Origin: Jatrophihabitans sp. GAS493
GTDB taxonomy: Bacteria > Actinomycetota > Actinomycetes > Mycobacteriales > Jatrophihabitantaceae
Assembly (NCBI RefSeq): GCF_900230215.1
Contig: NZ_LT907982.1
Location: forward strand, 1,178,001-1,242,000
Length of the DNA: 64,000 nt
Direction: 5' to 3'
The notes beneath the pieces were generated by a model. It did no database searches, was not told where the DNA came from, and saw only the letters and a list, made by a program, of their open reading frames with translations. This document shows positions 44,029 to 54,025 of this stretch, piece by piece (the stretch's first letter is position 1; every line of letters begins with the position of its first letter). The translations under genes and the position numbers were made by a program.

Positions 44029-45819
44029 ATGTCCAGCACAGCGGAAACTTACTTCCAGGTAAGTGAGGCCGGACAGGCCATGCAACGCAGTTTGATCAGC
44101 GAGCATTTGAGTCACTGGGCCCAGGTGATGCCTGATCGAGAAGCCCTTACTTTCGTCGACTATTCGGTGGAGCGCGCAGGCGTCAACGAGACGCTGACCT
44201 ATGCCGAGCTGGACCAGCGAGTGACCGCCGCCGCGGCGCGCCTACAGTCTGTAGCCAAGCAGGGCGAGAGAGTAACCATTCTCGCTCCGCAGGGCATGCA
44301 GTACCTCGTCTTCTTCCTCGGCGCACTCCGTGCCGGCATCGTCGCGGTGCCGCTCTTCTCGCCTGACCTGCCCGGCCACTCCGACCGTCTCGCGTCGATC
44401 TTCGGCGACTGCGCTCCGGTGGCTGCGCTCGCCAGCAACGTCAACCAGCAGGTCGTCGTCGACTTCCTCAGCGCCCAGCCGGCCGGTGGCGACATCCCGA
44501 TCGTCAACATCGACGAACTCTCCCTGGAGCTGGGCGCCGATTTCACGCCGGTCCCACTACAGGCCACTGATCTGGCCTACCTGCAGTACACCTCCGGCTC
44601 GACGCGACTGCCGGCCGGTGTGCTCATCTCGCAGGGCAACGTCGTGGCCAACGCCAGCCAGGCCATCCTCGCCCTGCAGGGCGAGGGCGACCCGGTGAAC
44701 CTCGTTAGCTGGTTGCCGCTCTTCCACGACATGGGCCTGGTCTTCGTGGTCGGTGGCTGCGTGGTCGGTGGACTGCACTCGATCTTCATGGACCCGATCG
44801 CCTTCCTGATCAAGCCGCTGCGCTGGCTGCGGGCGCTCTCCGCCTACCCGAACACCATCAGCCCGGCTCCGAACTTCGCCTTCGACTACTGCTCAGCCAA
44901 GGTCACCGAGGCCGAGAAGGAGACGCTCAGCCTGCAGAACGTGCGGGCCCTGGCCAACGGCGCGGAGCCCGTCCGTCCGGACACGCTGGCCAAGTTCAAC
45001 GCCGCCTTCGCTGGCTGCGGCCTGCGCGACAACGTCATCCGCCCCTCCTACGGCCTGGCCGAGGCGACCGTCTACGTCGCCGGCAGCACCAAGCCGGAGC
45101 CGGCCACCGAGGCGGTCTTCGACTTCGGCAAGCTCTCGCAGGGCATCGCCACCACCGAGGTCTCCGACACGGAGAACACCGTGCGGATGGTCTCGGTCGG
45201 GGCTCCGTTCGACCAGGTCGCGGTCATCGCCAACCCGGATAGCGGTGAGCACCTGGAAGACGGGCTCATCGGCGAGATCTGGATCCACGGGCCGAACGTC
45301 AGCACCGGTTACTGGAACAAGCCCGAACTCAGCGCTGAGGTCTTCGGACAGACCCTCGTCAACCCGCGCACCGCGGTTCCGAGCGGGCCCTGGCTGCGTT
45401 CGGGTGACCTCGGTGTCATGGTCGAGGGCGAGCTGTACATCACCGGACGCATGAAGGATCTGATCATCGTCGCCGGGCGCAATCACTACCCGCAGGATCT
45501 CGAGGCCACCGTCGAGGGCGCCCACGAGACGATCGGTCGCCACCGCACCGCGGCCTTCTCGGTGCCGTCGAGTGACGGCGAGGGCGTCGTCGTCGTCGCC
45601 GAGATCTCACGGCACGCCAGTGCTGACGCCTGGGACTCCGAGACGGTGTCGCGGGCGATCCGCAAGTCGCTGTCGCAGCGGCACAGCGTCTCGGCGCTGG
45701 ATGTCGTGCTGGTCGTCCCGAACGACGTTCCGCGTACCTCGAGTGGCAAGATCGCGCGGGCCGCCACGCGCCAGCGTTACCTCGACGGCCAGCTCGTTCT
45801 CGCCGGTTCCACGGAATGA
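44029..45819 (+). CDS. Fatty-acyl-AMP ligase, FadD32-like
   Basis: Adenylate-forming enzyme of 596 residues that should activate a fatty acid as acyl-AMP and load it on the N-terminal carrier of the following PKS. The ATP loop is YTSGST (187-192) in a context (LQYTSGSTRLPAGVLIS) typical of FAALs. Also present are SWLPLFHDMGLVF, the LANGAEPVRPDTLAKF region, PSYGLAEATVYVA, LRSGDLGVMVEGELYITGR and the C-terminal lysine motif RTSSGKIARA. ATG 44029 follows a G-rich SD (CGGGGG). The stop overlaps the PKS start (ATGA, 45816-45819). Order and type match fadD32 before pks13 of mycobacteria; the substrate chain length is unknown. Confidence 0.92.
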   Translation: MSSTAETYFQVSEAGQAMQRSLISEHLSHWAQVMPDREALTFVDYSVERAGVNETLTYAELDQRVTAAAARLQSVAKQGERVTILAPQGMQYLVFFLGALRAGIVAVPLFSPDLPGHSDRLASIFGDCAPVAALASNVNQQVVVDFLSAQPAGGDIPIVNIDELSLELGADFTPVPLQATDLAYLQYTSGSTRLPAGVLISQGNVVANASQAILALQGEGDPVNLVSWLPLFHDMGLVFVVGGCVVGGLHSIFMDPIAFLIKPLRWLRALSAYPNTISPAPNFAFDYCSAKVTEAEKETLSLQNVRALANGAEPVRPDTLAKFNAAFAGCGLRDNVIRPSYGLAEATVYVAGSTKPEPATEAVFDFGKLSQGIATTEVSDTENTVRMVSVGAPFDQVAVIANPDSGEHLEDGLIGEIWIHGPNVSTGYWNKPELSAEVFGQTLVNPRTAVPSGPWLRSGDLGVMVEGELYITGRMKDLIIVAGRNHYPQDLEATVEGAHETIGRHRTAAFSVPSSDGEGVVVVAEISRHASADAWDSETVSRAIRKSLSQRHSVSALDVVLVVPNDVPRTSSGKIARAATRQRYLDGQLVLAGSTE

Positions 45820-48800
45820 GCTCGGACCTCACACCGGAACAGCTGCGGGGCTGGCTCGTCGACTGGGTGAACACCAACATCGCCTCCGTTGCCGAACTGG
45901 GCGGAGCCGATCCCGACCGCCCACTGGAGGAGCTCGGTCTCTCCTCCCGCGACGCGGTCTCGCTGGTCGGTGACCTGGAGGACCTACTAGACGAGAACAT
46001 CTCGCCGACGCTGGCCTGGGAAGTTCCGACCATCAACAAGATCGTCAACACGCTGCTGGCCGACGATTCGGAGGCCCGCGCGGCCAACGCCGACGCCATG
46101 GCGGCCGCCGAGGCGCTCGCCGCCGAGGCCACCGGCGGCGCCGACAGTGACTCCGATGACGACGACCTCATCGCGGTCATCGGCGTCGGCTGCCGGCTCC
46201 CCGGCGGCGTCGACGGTCCGGACAGCTATTGGGACCTGCTGACGCACGGACGGGACGCGATCGCCACGGTGCCCGAGGGGCGCTGGGGCCAGTTCATCGA
46301 ATCCACCCCGGCCAACGACGCGGTGCTGGCCCGTACCACCCGCTGGGGCGGATTCCTCGACGACGTAGCGGGATTCGACGCCGAGTTCTTCGGCATCTCC
46401 CCGCGCGAGGCCGAGGTCACCGACCCGCAGCAGCGACTGCTGCTCGAGGTCGCCTGGGAGGCGCTGGAGCACGCCGGTGTCAACCCGGACGAGCTGCGCG
46501 GCAGCGCCACCGGTGTCTTCGTCGGCATCAGTGTCAGCGAATACAGCCACCTCACCGCGCGGGACATCACCGCCATCGACGCCTGGACCTCGACCGGTTC
46601 GGCGCTGAGTATCGCCGCCAACCGGCTCTCCTACCTGCTCGACCTGCGCGGTCCGAGCATGGCCATCGACACCGCCTGCTCATCCTCGCTGGTCGCGCTG
46701 CACAACGCCTGCACCAGCCTGCGCACCCGAGAGAGCAACACCGCCATCGTCGGTGGCGTGAACCTGCTGCTGGCCCCGACGATCACGGCCAACTTCGACC
46801 TCGGTGGCGTGCTGGCCGCGGACGGTCGCTGCAAGTCCTTCGGCGCCGACGCCGACGGCATCGTCCGCGGTGAAGGCTGTGGTGCGGTCGTCATCAAGCG
46901 ACTGGCCGACGCCCGCCGCGACGGCGACCGCGTGCTCGCGGTGATCCGCGGTTCGGCCGTCAACTCCGACGGGCGCAGCAACGGCCTGATGGCCCCGAAC
47001 CCGCAGGCCCAGGAAGCGCTCCTGCGCACCGCCTACGCCCGCGCCGGGGTCAACCCGACCGAGGTCGACTACGTCGAGGCTCACGGCACCGGCACCCTGC
47101 TGGGCGACCCGATCGAGGCTGGGGCGTTGGGCACCGTGCTCGGCCGCGACCGCGACCCGTCGCGCCCACTGCTCATCGGTTCGGCCAAGTCGAACCTCGG
47201 GCATCTCGAAGCGGCCGCCGGAATCGCCGGGATTATCAAGGTGGTTCTCTCACTGGCCAACGGTCGGATCCCGGCCAGCCTGCACGCCGAGCAGACCAAC
47301 CCGCACATCCGTTTCGAGCGCGATCGTCTCCAGGTGGCCAGCGCGGCCGCAGAGTGGCCGCGCTACTCCGGCCGGGCCGTGGCCGGCGTCTCCGGCTTCG
47401 GCTTCGGCGGCACGAACGCGCACGTTGTCTTCACCGAGGCGCTGGAACCGGCGCCGGCGAAGGCCGACGTCGCCGACAATGCCGTCATCGCGTTGAGCAT
47501 CTCCGCCATCTCGACGCCTCGGCTCAGTGACACCGCCTCCCGGCTGGCGGAGTGGCTGGCCACCTCGGACGAGGCGCTGGTCGACGTCGCGGCCAGCTTG
47601 AACGACCACCGCGGGCACGGTGCCCAGCGGGCGGCCGTGGTCGGGCGCAGCCGCGACGAGCTCATCGCGGCACTGCGGGTCGTCGGCAGCGACGATGCCC
47701 GCGTCGTCACCGGCAGCGCCAGTGCCGGAACAAGGGGACCGGTCTGGGTCTTCTCCGGCTACGGCTCACAGTGGGCCGGCATGTCGGCCCGGTTGATCGC
47801 CGACGAGCCGGTCTTCGCGGCCGCGATGGAGGAGGTCTCCTTCCTCGTCGACACAGCGGCCGGGCTGGACGTCATGGCCGGCCTGCAGAGTGCCACGGCC
47901 TTCGAGACCGTGGCCCAGAACCAGGTTGCGATCTTCTGCGTGCAGATCGCCCTCGCCGCGCTCTGGCGCTCGCGCGGGGTGGAACCAGCAGCAATTATCG
48001 GCCATTCCATGGGTGAGGTGTCGGCGGCGGTCGTCTCCGGCGCGCTCTCGTTGGCCGACGGGGTGCGAGTGATGGCGGTGCGCTCGGCGCTGCTGTCCAG
48101 CATCGACTCGGCCGGTGCCGGTGCGATGGCGGTCGTCGACATGACGGCCGACGAGTTCTCCCGGTGGAGCACGGAATCCCCGGTTGAGCTCGCCGGAGTC
48201 ACCATCGCCGTCTACGGCGCGCCGACCCAGTGCACCGTCGCCGGACCGCGAGACGCGGTGGCCGCCCTGGTGGCGCGCGTCGAGTCACTGGGGCGCGACG
48301 CCTGGCCGTTGAAGGTGGCCGGGGCCGGGCATTCGGCCGCGGTCGATCCGATCCTCGAGGACCTGGCCCAGAGTCTGGCCGGCATCGCGCCGCGACCGGC
48401 CACCGTGCCCGTCTACAGCTCGGTGCTACTCGATCCACGCGAGACGCCGACCTTCGACAACGCCTACTGGGTCGCCAATGCCCGGCAGGCGGTCCGCTTC
48501 ACGCAGGCCGTCGCCGCCGCGGCGGCCGACGGCTTCACCACCTTCATCGAGGTCTCCCCGCATCCGGTCGCCTCGGCCGCCATCAGCAAGTCGCTGCAGG
48601 GAGCGAATGTCGAGGGCGTGATCGTCGGCAGCCTGCGCCGCGACAACGACGACGCGCTGGCCTTCGCCGCCAACGCCGCCAAGCTGCACGTGCACGGCCA
48701 CCCGGTTCTGCTGCTTCCGGCCGGTGCGACCGGTCGCTTCGTCGACCTGCCGCGCACCGTCTGGCGCCACGAGCGGTTCTGGTTCACCCCGCCGGCCCGG

Positions 48801-51800
48801 GCCATCGCCCCGCTCGGTGATCCCTTCCTCGGCGCACACGTTGAACTGCCTGAAGGCGGTCGGCACCTGTGGAGCAACCAGCTCGGCGCGCAGGAACTAG
48901 CCGGAATCGTCGAGGTGAAGGCGTTCGCCGTCACCGTCGTGCCCGCCGCCTTCTTCCTGGAGGCGATCCTCAGCGCCGGCGCAGCCGGTCTGGACGTCCC
49001 CTCGAGCGAGGTCGTCGTCACCGATTTCGCCCTGGACGCGCCGCTGACCCGAAGCGAGCAGACCGAGATCACCACCTCGTTCAGCAGCGTCACCGGCGCC
49101 GTGGAGATCTTCAGCCGCGGCAGCAAGCACGCCGCGTGGGTGCTCAACGCCAGCGCCCGGGTGACCTCCTCCGTCACAGCACCGCCACCGGTGCCGGCCG
49201 ACGCGACAAGCGCTGCCGTCGCGGCGGCGCAGAACCCCTCGCACAGTCCGGTCTTCAGCCCGCGCGCAGCGGTACTCGATGAACTGCTTCAGACGGCCTC
49301 CGCGGAGCAGGCGACGACCGCCGACGAGTCGGATGAATCGCCGGCGATTGTCACCACGATCGCCTCGCTACGGGTCGTCGGTGACATCGACGCCGGTGGG
49401 CGGGTGGTCACCGCGGAACTCGACGCAGACCGCTGCCTCTGGCTCCTAGACGACTCCGGAGAGATCACCGCCTTCGTCCGGGGCTGGCAGTCGCGCACCA
49501 TCGACCGGCTCGATGTCGTGGTTCCGGCGTCGAGACTGCTCTACCGCACGTCGTTCGTGCCGACTCCACTCCCCGCTCAGCCTGCCTCCACCGCCGCGTC
49601 CAACTCCGCCATCTGGCTGCTGCTGGACGCCGAGTCCGCGCCCCTGCTCTCCGCCCAGGTGACCGATGGGCTGCGCGAGCTCGGTCATGATGTGCGCCGT
49701 GCTCCGGCCGGTGAGCTGAGCGCCACCCTGGCCGGTCTCCACGACGAGGGGAGTGAGGTCGGGTCGGTCATCCTCTTCGCCGCCCAGCCGTCGCCGGAGG
49801 AGATCTCGGCTCCGATGAGTTCGCTGCCGCGCGACGAGGGCTTCGTCCTCACCGTCGGGCAGGTGGCGGCGACGCTCACCGACCAGATCTCCACCAAGCG
49901 GACCCGCCTGTGGATCGCCACCTCCGGTGCCGCCGGCGTGGCCCCGGGTGAGGCCGGACGCCCCGGTCAGGCCGCGCTGCGCGCAGCGGTGCGAGTGCTG
50001 GCGCTGGAGCAGCCCGGTGCCCGGGCCACCCTGGTCGACGTCGATCCACTGGCCAACGGCGGCGACCTGCTGCGTGAGCTGCTGGCCGACCACGTCGACG
50101 ATGAGGTCGTCTGGCGCGACGGAGAACGGTTCAGTTCCCGTCTCGAGGCGGCGGCGGCGCGTCCGGTCGGTGCGACGCCGGTCCGCGCCGGGGCCTACGT
50201 GCTCAGTGGCGGAACGGGCGGCATCGGCCTGGTCTTCGCCCGCTGGCTGTCGGACAACGGAGCGAGCCGTATCGTGCTCACCTCCCGGCGGACACCGAGC
50301 CCGGAAGCCCTCGATGAGCTGAATGCGTGGCCGGCCGAGATCGTCTTCGTGCCGGGCGACATCACCGACCCCGAGGTGGCGGTGGCCGCCGTGGCGGCGG
50401 CGACCTCCGACGGCACCCCGCTACGCGGCGTGGCCCACTTGGCGGCGGCCCGTCTCAACGATCAGCTCTACGGTGACCTCACCGTCGAGGCACTGGGCTC
50501 GATCTGGCAGACGAAGATCATCGGAGCCTGGAACCTGCACGCGGCGGCGATCGGGCACCAGCTCGACTGGTTCATCTCCTTCTCGTCGATGGCGGCCGTG
50601 GTGGGTTCCCCGGGACAGGTCAGTTACGCCACCGCCAACGCGTGGCTGGACGCCTTCTCGGCCTGGCAGAACGCGCACGGCGTCCCCGGCTACTCGATCA
50701 ACTGGGGCGCCTGGCTGAAGGTGGGCGGGGCGGCGGCGATCAAGAACGTCCTCCTCGACCCGATCACCCCGACCGAGGCGCTGCAGGCCCTGGACGTCGT
50801 CCTCTCCAGCGGTCAGACCCGGGCCACCATCGCCCTGCTCGATCCGCCGCGGGCGATCTCGCTCCTGCCCGGGTTGCTGGATATGCCGTTCTTCTCGACC
50901 CTGTTGCGTGATGTGGATGCGCAGAGTGAGGTGGAGAGCGAGTGGCAGGGTGCGGCGGCGATCCGCGATGCCGACCCCACGGTCGCGGCCACCATGCTCA
51001 CCGCGCGACTGCGGGAACGGGTGGCGGCGGTGATGGGCTCCCAGCCGGAGAACCTCGACGTCAACACTCCGCTCATCGACATGGGCTTCGATTCCCTGAT
51101 GGCGACCCGGGCCAAGAACGCGGTCGAACATGATCTCGGTCTGACGCTGCCGATCCGCCTGGTCCTACAGGGCGCGACGCTGCTCGAATTGGCGGTGCAC
51201 ATCGGCAACGAGCTCGGCGTGGACATGTCCGCGGTCACCGACGGCGGGCAGTCGTTCGTCTCGGCCAACGCCTCGATGCCGGGTAACAACAACCCGCTGC
51301 AGCTGCGGCCGGACGGCGCGACCACCGCCTACATGCCGCCGCGTGACCCGACCGAGCGCTTCCTCGTGCTGGTCTGGCAGGACGTACTGCAGCGCAGGCC
51401 GGTCGGTGTGAACGAGAACTTCTACGACCTCGGCGGAACGGCCGAATCGGCGCTCGAAGTGGCCCAGCTGATCACCGAACGGCTCGGGACTGCGCCCTCG
51501 GCCGAGGCACTCTTCGCCGGACCGACCATCGCCGAGATGTCCGACTTGATTCGTGAGCAGCTGGAGGGGAATGGCGGCTCGCCGGTGCGGGTGCTGCGCG
51601 GCACCGGCTCGCGGACGCCGGTGTTCATGTTCCACCCGGCCGGCGGACCGACCAGCGTCTACCAGCCGCTGGTGTCGATGCTCGACCCCGAGCAGCCCGT
51701 CTACGGGTTCGAGCGGATCGACGACGCGGACACCATCGAGGCCAAGGTGGCTCGCTACATCCCGTTGATTCGTGAGATCCAACCGCACGGGCCGTACCGT

Positions 51801-52400
51801 CTGATGGGCTGGTCGTTCGGCGGCGTGCTCGCCGGCGAGACCGCGCACCAGCTCGTCGAGGCCGGCGAGGAGGTCGATGTGCTGGCGCGCATCGACACGA
51901 TCATCCCGCTCGTCGACCCGGATCAGGAGCTGCATGAGCTACTTGTCGGGCGCTACCAGCGCTTCGCCGAGTACATCCTGGAGACCTATGACAAGGTGCT
52001 CGAGATCCCCTACGACGACCTGCCGAACATGACCGAGCAGGAGCACATCGCGATCTTCCGCGACGCGCTCACCAGCGTCGGCGTGGGGATGCCGCCGGGC
52101 GTTCTGGAGCACCAGTACACCTCCTACGTCGACGCGCGCATCGCCGAGCGTTACCAGCCGAAGCTCTTCCACGGACGGATGATTCTCTACCGCGCCTCCC
52201 TGCACGAGGCGATCGCCGCGACGATCGACCCGCGCTACCGACGCACCGACGAGAAGCTCGGCTGGGACGAATACAGCACGAACATCGAGGTGATCCGGGT
52301 GCCCGGTGACCACATCTCGATGATCGACCGGCCGAACGTCGACGCCATCGCCGCCCACTTCGACGGCGTCCTCGCAGATCTCGCTGCGCGGGTGCTGTGA
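45816..52400 (+). CDS. Type I polyketide synthase, Pks13-like with added ketoreductase
   Basis: 2194-residue multidomain condensing enzyme. Domains in order: N-terminal ACP (about 10-80, LGLSSRDAV, Ser44); KS (about 117-540, Cys288 in DTACSSS, His423 in EAHGTGT, His463 in [10 protein letters not shown]); AT (about 640-950, Ser731 in GHSMGE, specificity His839 in GAGHSAAV); DH-like region (about 990-1120) lacking the HxxxGxxxxP active site; KR (structural part about 1150-1440, core 1460-1630, [10 protein letters not shown], Lys1567, Ser1591, Tyr1604, Asn1608); ACP (about 1725-1790, MGFDSLMA, Ser1760); a third carrier-like domain (about 1835-1905) with Ala1876 where the Ser should be; and a thioesterase (about 1915-2194, Ser2000 in GWSFGG, Asp2027, His2166). 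ACP-KS-AT-ACP-TE is the layout of mycolate condensase Pks13. The expected reaction is Claisen-type joining of two acyl chains, in-line reduction of the beta-keto group and TE release. Overlaps both neighbours. Confidence 0.92.
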   Translation: MSSDLTPEQLRGWLVDWVNTNIASVAELGGADPDRPLEELGLSSRDAVSLVGDLEDLLDENISPTLAWEVPTINKIVNTLLADDSEARAANADAMAAAEALAAEATGGADSDSDDDDLIAVIGVGCRLPGGVDGPDSYWDLLTHGRDAIATVPEGRWGQFIESTPANDAVLARTTRWGGFLDDVAGFDAEFFGISPREAEVTDPQQRLLLEVAWEALEHAGVNPDELRGSATGVFVGISVSEYSHLTARDITAIDAWTSTGSALSIAANRLSYLLDLRGPSMAIDTACSSSLVALHNACTSLRTRESNTAIVGGVNLLLAPTITANFDLGGVLAADGRCKSFGADADGIVRGEGCGAVVIKRLADARRDGDRVLAVIRGSAVNSDGRSNGLMAPNPQAQEALLRTAYARAGVNPTEVDYVEAHGTGTLLGDPIEAGALGTVLGRDRDPSRPLLIGSAKSNLGHLEAAAGIAGIIKVVLSLANGRIPASLHAEQTNPHIRFERDRLQVASAAAEWPRYSGRAVAGVSGFGFGGTNAHVVFTEALEPAPAKADVADNAVIALSISAISTPRLSDTASRLAEWLATSDEALVDVAASLNDHRGHGAQRAAVVGRSRDELIAALRVVGSDDARVVTGSASAGTRGPVWVFSGYGSQWAGMSARLIADEPVFAAAMEEVSFLVDTAAGLDVMAGLQSATAFETVAQNQVAIFCVQIALAALWRSRGVEPAAIIGHSMGEVSAAVVSGALSLADGVRVMAVRSALLSSIDSAGAGAMAVVDMTADEFSRWSTESPVELAGVTIAVYGAPTQCTVAGPRDAVAALVARVESLGRDAWPLKVAGAGHSAAVDPILEDLAQSLAGIAPRPATVPVYSSVLLDPRETPTFDNAYWVANARQAVRFTQAVAAAAADGFTTFIEVSPHPVASAAISKSLQGANVEGVIVGSLRRDNDDALAFAANAAKLHVHGHPVLLLPAGATGRFVDLPRTVWRHERFWFTPPARAIAPLGDPFLGAHVELPEGGRHLWSNQLGAQELAGIVEVKAFAVTVVPAAFFLEAILSAGAAGLDVPSSEVVVTDFALDAPLTRSEQTEITTSFSSVTGAVEIFSRGSKHAAWVLNASARVTSSVTAPPPVPADATSAAVAAAQNPSHSPVFSPRAAVLDELLQTASAEQATTADESDESPAIVTTIASLRVVGDIDAGGRVVTAELDADRCLWLLDDSGEITAFVRGWQSRTIDRLDVVVPASRLLYRTSFVPTPLPAQPASTAASNSAIWLLLDAESAPLLSAQVTDGLRELGHDVRRAPAGELSATLAGLHDEGSEVGSVILFAAQPSPEEISAPMSSLPRDEGFVLTVGQVAATLTDQISTKRTRLWIATSGAAGVAPGEAGRPGQAALRAAVRVLALEQPGARATLVDVDPLANGGDLLRELLADHVDDEVVWRDGERFSSRLEAAAARPVGATPVRAGAYVLSGGTGGIGLVFARWLSDNGASRIVLTSRRTPSPEALDELNAWPAEIVFVPGDITDPEVAVAAVAAATSDGTPLRGVAHLAAARLNDQLYGDLTVEALGSIWQTKIIGAWNLHAAAIGHQLDWFISFSSMAAVVGSPGQVSYATANAWLDAFSAWQNAHGVPGYSINWGAWLKVGGAAAIKNVLLDPITPTEALQALDVVLSSGQTRATIALLDPPRAISLLPGLLDMPFFSTLLRDVDAQSEVESEWQGAAAIRDADPTVAATMLTARLRERVAAVMGSQPENLDVNTPLIDMGFDSLMATRAKNAVEHDLGLTLPIRLVLQGATLLELAVHIGNELGVDMSAVTDGGQSFVSANASMPGNNNPLQLRPDGATTAYMPPRDPTERFLVLVWQDVLQRRPVGVNENFYDLGGTAESALEVAQLITERLGTAPSAEALFAGPTIAEMSDLIREQLEGNGGSPVRVLRGTGSRTPVFMFHPAGGPTSVYQPLVSMLDPEQPVYGFERIDDADTIEAKVARYIPLIREIQPHGPYRLMGWSFGGVLAGETAHQLVEAGEEVDVLARIDTIIPLVDPDQELHELLVGRYQRFAEYILETYDKVLEIPYDDLPNMTEQEHIAIFRDALTSVGVGMPPGVLEHQYTSYVDARIAERYQPKLFHGRMILYRASLHEAIAATIDPRYRRTDEKLGWDEYSTNIEVIRVPGDHISMIDRPNVDAIAAHFDGVLADLAARVL

Positions 52401-54025
52401 GCGCCGAATTCGTCTCCGACGATGGCTCGTCCGCTTCGGCGGACGGGACGCCCGGCCTGAGCACCACCGCGCTCAAGCTGGCGCACTTCGACAAGCTCGA
52501 GGCGCAGACCCGCAACGTCGGCTCGGCCCGGGCGGTGGAGCGTCAGCACGCCAAGGGGAAACTCACCGCGCGCGAGCGGATCGATCTGCTGGTCGACCCG
52601 GGCTCCTTCGTCGAGTTCGACGCGATGGCCCGCCATCAGTCGACCGACTTCGGGATGGAGGCCAACCGGCCACTCGGCGACGGTGTGGTCACCGGCCAGG
52701 GGACCGTCGACGGTCGAACGATCTGCTTGTTTTCTCAAGACTTCACCGTCTTCGGCGGCAGCCTCGGGCAGACGTACGGTGAGAAGATCGTCAAGATCAT
52801 GGACCTGGCGGCGAAGATCGGCTGCCCGATCGTCGGCATCAACGACTCCGGCGGCGCGCGCATCCAAGAGGGTGTCTCGGCACTGGCCTACTACGCCCAG
52901 ATCGGCCGTCGCAACGCTCGCCTCTCCGGCGTCATCCCGCAGATCTCCATGATTCTCGGGCCATGCGCCGGCGGCGCGGTCTACTCCCCGGCGATGACCG
53001 ACTTCACCGTCATGACGGCCGAGACGTCGCAGATGTTCGTCACCGGTCCGGACGTCGTCTACGCCGTGACCGGCGAACGTACGACCTTTGCCGACCTCGG
53101 CGGCGCCGACATGCACGCCGAAGTCAGTGGCAACACCCACTACGTCGCCGCCGACGAGGAGGACGCCTTCGAGTGGGTTCGGGCGCTGCTGGCCTTCCTG
53201 CCCAGCAACAACCTGGACGACTCGATGAATGTCGACGAGACGGCTGACCTCGACCTCACCGCTCAGGACCACGCCCTGGACGTGCTCGTCCCGGACGCGG
53301 CGAACGCCAGCTACGACATGCTCGAGGTCTTCGCCGCCGTCGCCGACGATGGTGATTACCTCGAGATTTCCCCACGATTCGCACCGCAGATGCTCTGTGC
53401 CTTCGCCCGCGTCGAGGGTCGCACGGTCGGCATGGTCGGGAATCAACCCCGGTACATGGCCGGCACCATCGACATCAACGCCTCGGAGAAGGCGGCGCGT
53501 TTCATCCGGTTCTGCGACGCCTTCAACCTGCCGATCCTCACCTTCGTCGACGTCCCGGGTTACATGCCCGGCCTGGAGCAGGAGCGCAACGGCATCATCC
53601 GCCGCGGTGCGAAGTTGCTCTACGCCTACAGCGAGGCGACCGTGCCGATGGTGACGGTGGTGGTGCGCAAGGCCTACGGCGGAGGCTACGCGACGATGGG
53701 GTCCAAGCACCTCGGGGCCGACCTCAACTTCGCCTGGCCGACCGCCGAGATCGCAGTGATGGGCGGTGAGGGCGCGGTGAGCGTGCTCTACCGGGCTGAG
53801 CTGGCCCGGGCTGAGGCCGACGGCACCCTGAAGGAGGTCCGGGCCAAGCTGATCGCGGAGTACCGCGATACATTGGCCACGCCCTACATCGCGGCCGAGC
53901 GAGGCTTCGTCGACGCCGTGATCCGTCCCTCGTCGACCCGTGGCTATGTGACCCGCGCACTGCGCACGCTGCGAACCAAGGTCGATCACCTTCCCGCGAA
54001 GAAGCATGGAAATATCCCTCTTTGA
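52397..54025 (+). CDS. Acyl-CoA carboxylase carboxyltransferase (beta) subunit, AccD4/PccB-like
   Basis: 542-residue carboxyltransferase. It would transfer CO2 from a biotinylated alpha subunit (not in this window) to an acyl-CoA, supplying the alpha-carboxyacyl extender for the PKS. Both crotonase-like halves are complete: GGSLGQTYGEKIVKIMDLA, GINDSGGARIQEGVSALAYY and GPCAGGAVYSPAMTDF, then FVDVPGYMPGLEQE, RKAYGGGYATMGSKH and WPTAEIAVMGGEGAV. The start is GTG 52397, overlapping the PKS stop as GTGA. The position right after a Pks13-like gene parallels accD4 in mycobacteria, but specificity (propionyl versus long chain) cannot be read. Confidence 0.93.
   Translation: MSAEFVSDDGSSASADGTPGLSTTALKLAHFDKLEAQTRNVGSARAVERQHAKGKLTARERIDLLVDPGSFVEFDAMARHQSTDFGMEANRPLGDGVVTGQGTVDGRTICLFSQDFTVFGGSLGQTYGEKIVKIMDLAAKIGCPIVGINDSGGARIQEGVSALAYYAQIGRRNARLSGVIPQISMILGPCAGGAVYSPAMTDFTVMTAETSQMFVTGPDVVYAVTGERTTFADLGGADMHAEVSGNTHYVAADEEDAFEWVRALLAFLPSNNLDDSMNVDETADLDLTAQDHALDVLVPDAANASYDMLEVFAAVADDGDYLEISPRFAPQMLCAFARVEGRTVGMVGNQPRYMAGTIDINASEKAARFIRFCDAFNLPILTFVDVPGYMPGLEQERNGIIRRGAKLLYAYSEATVPMVTVVVRKAYGGGYATMGSKHLGADLNFAWPTAEIAVMGGEGAVSVLYRAELARAEADGTLKEVRAKLIAEYRDTLATPYIAAERGFVDAVIRPSSTRGYVTRALRTLRTKVDHLPAKKHGNIPL

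Noticed and set aside
52235-54007. 590-codon minus-strand frame opposite accD
   Set aside because: Shadow of a clearly conserved carboxyltransferase gene; no SD, no recognisable motifs.
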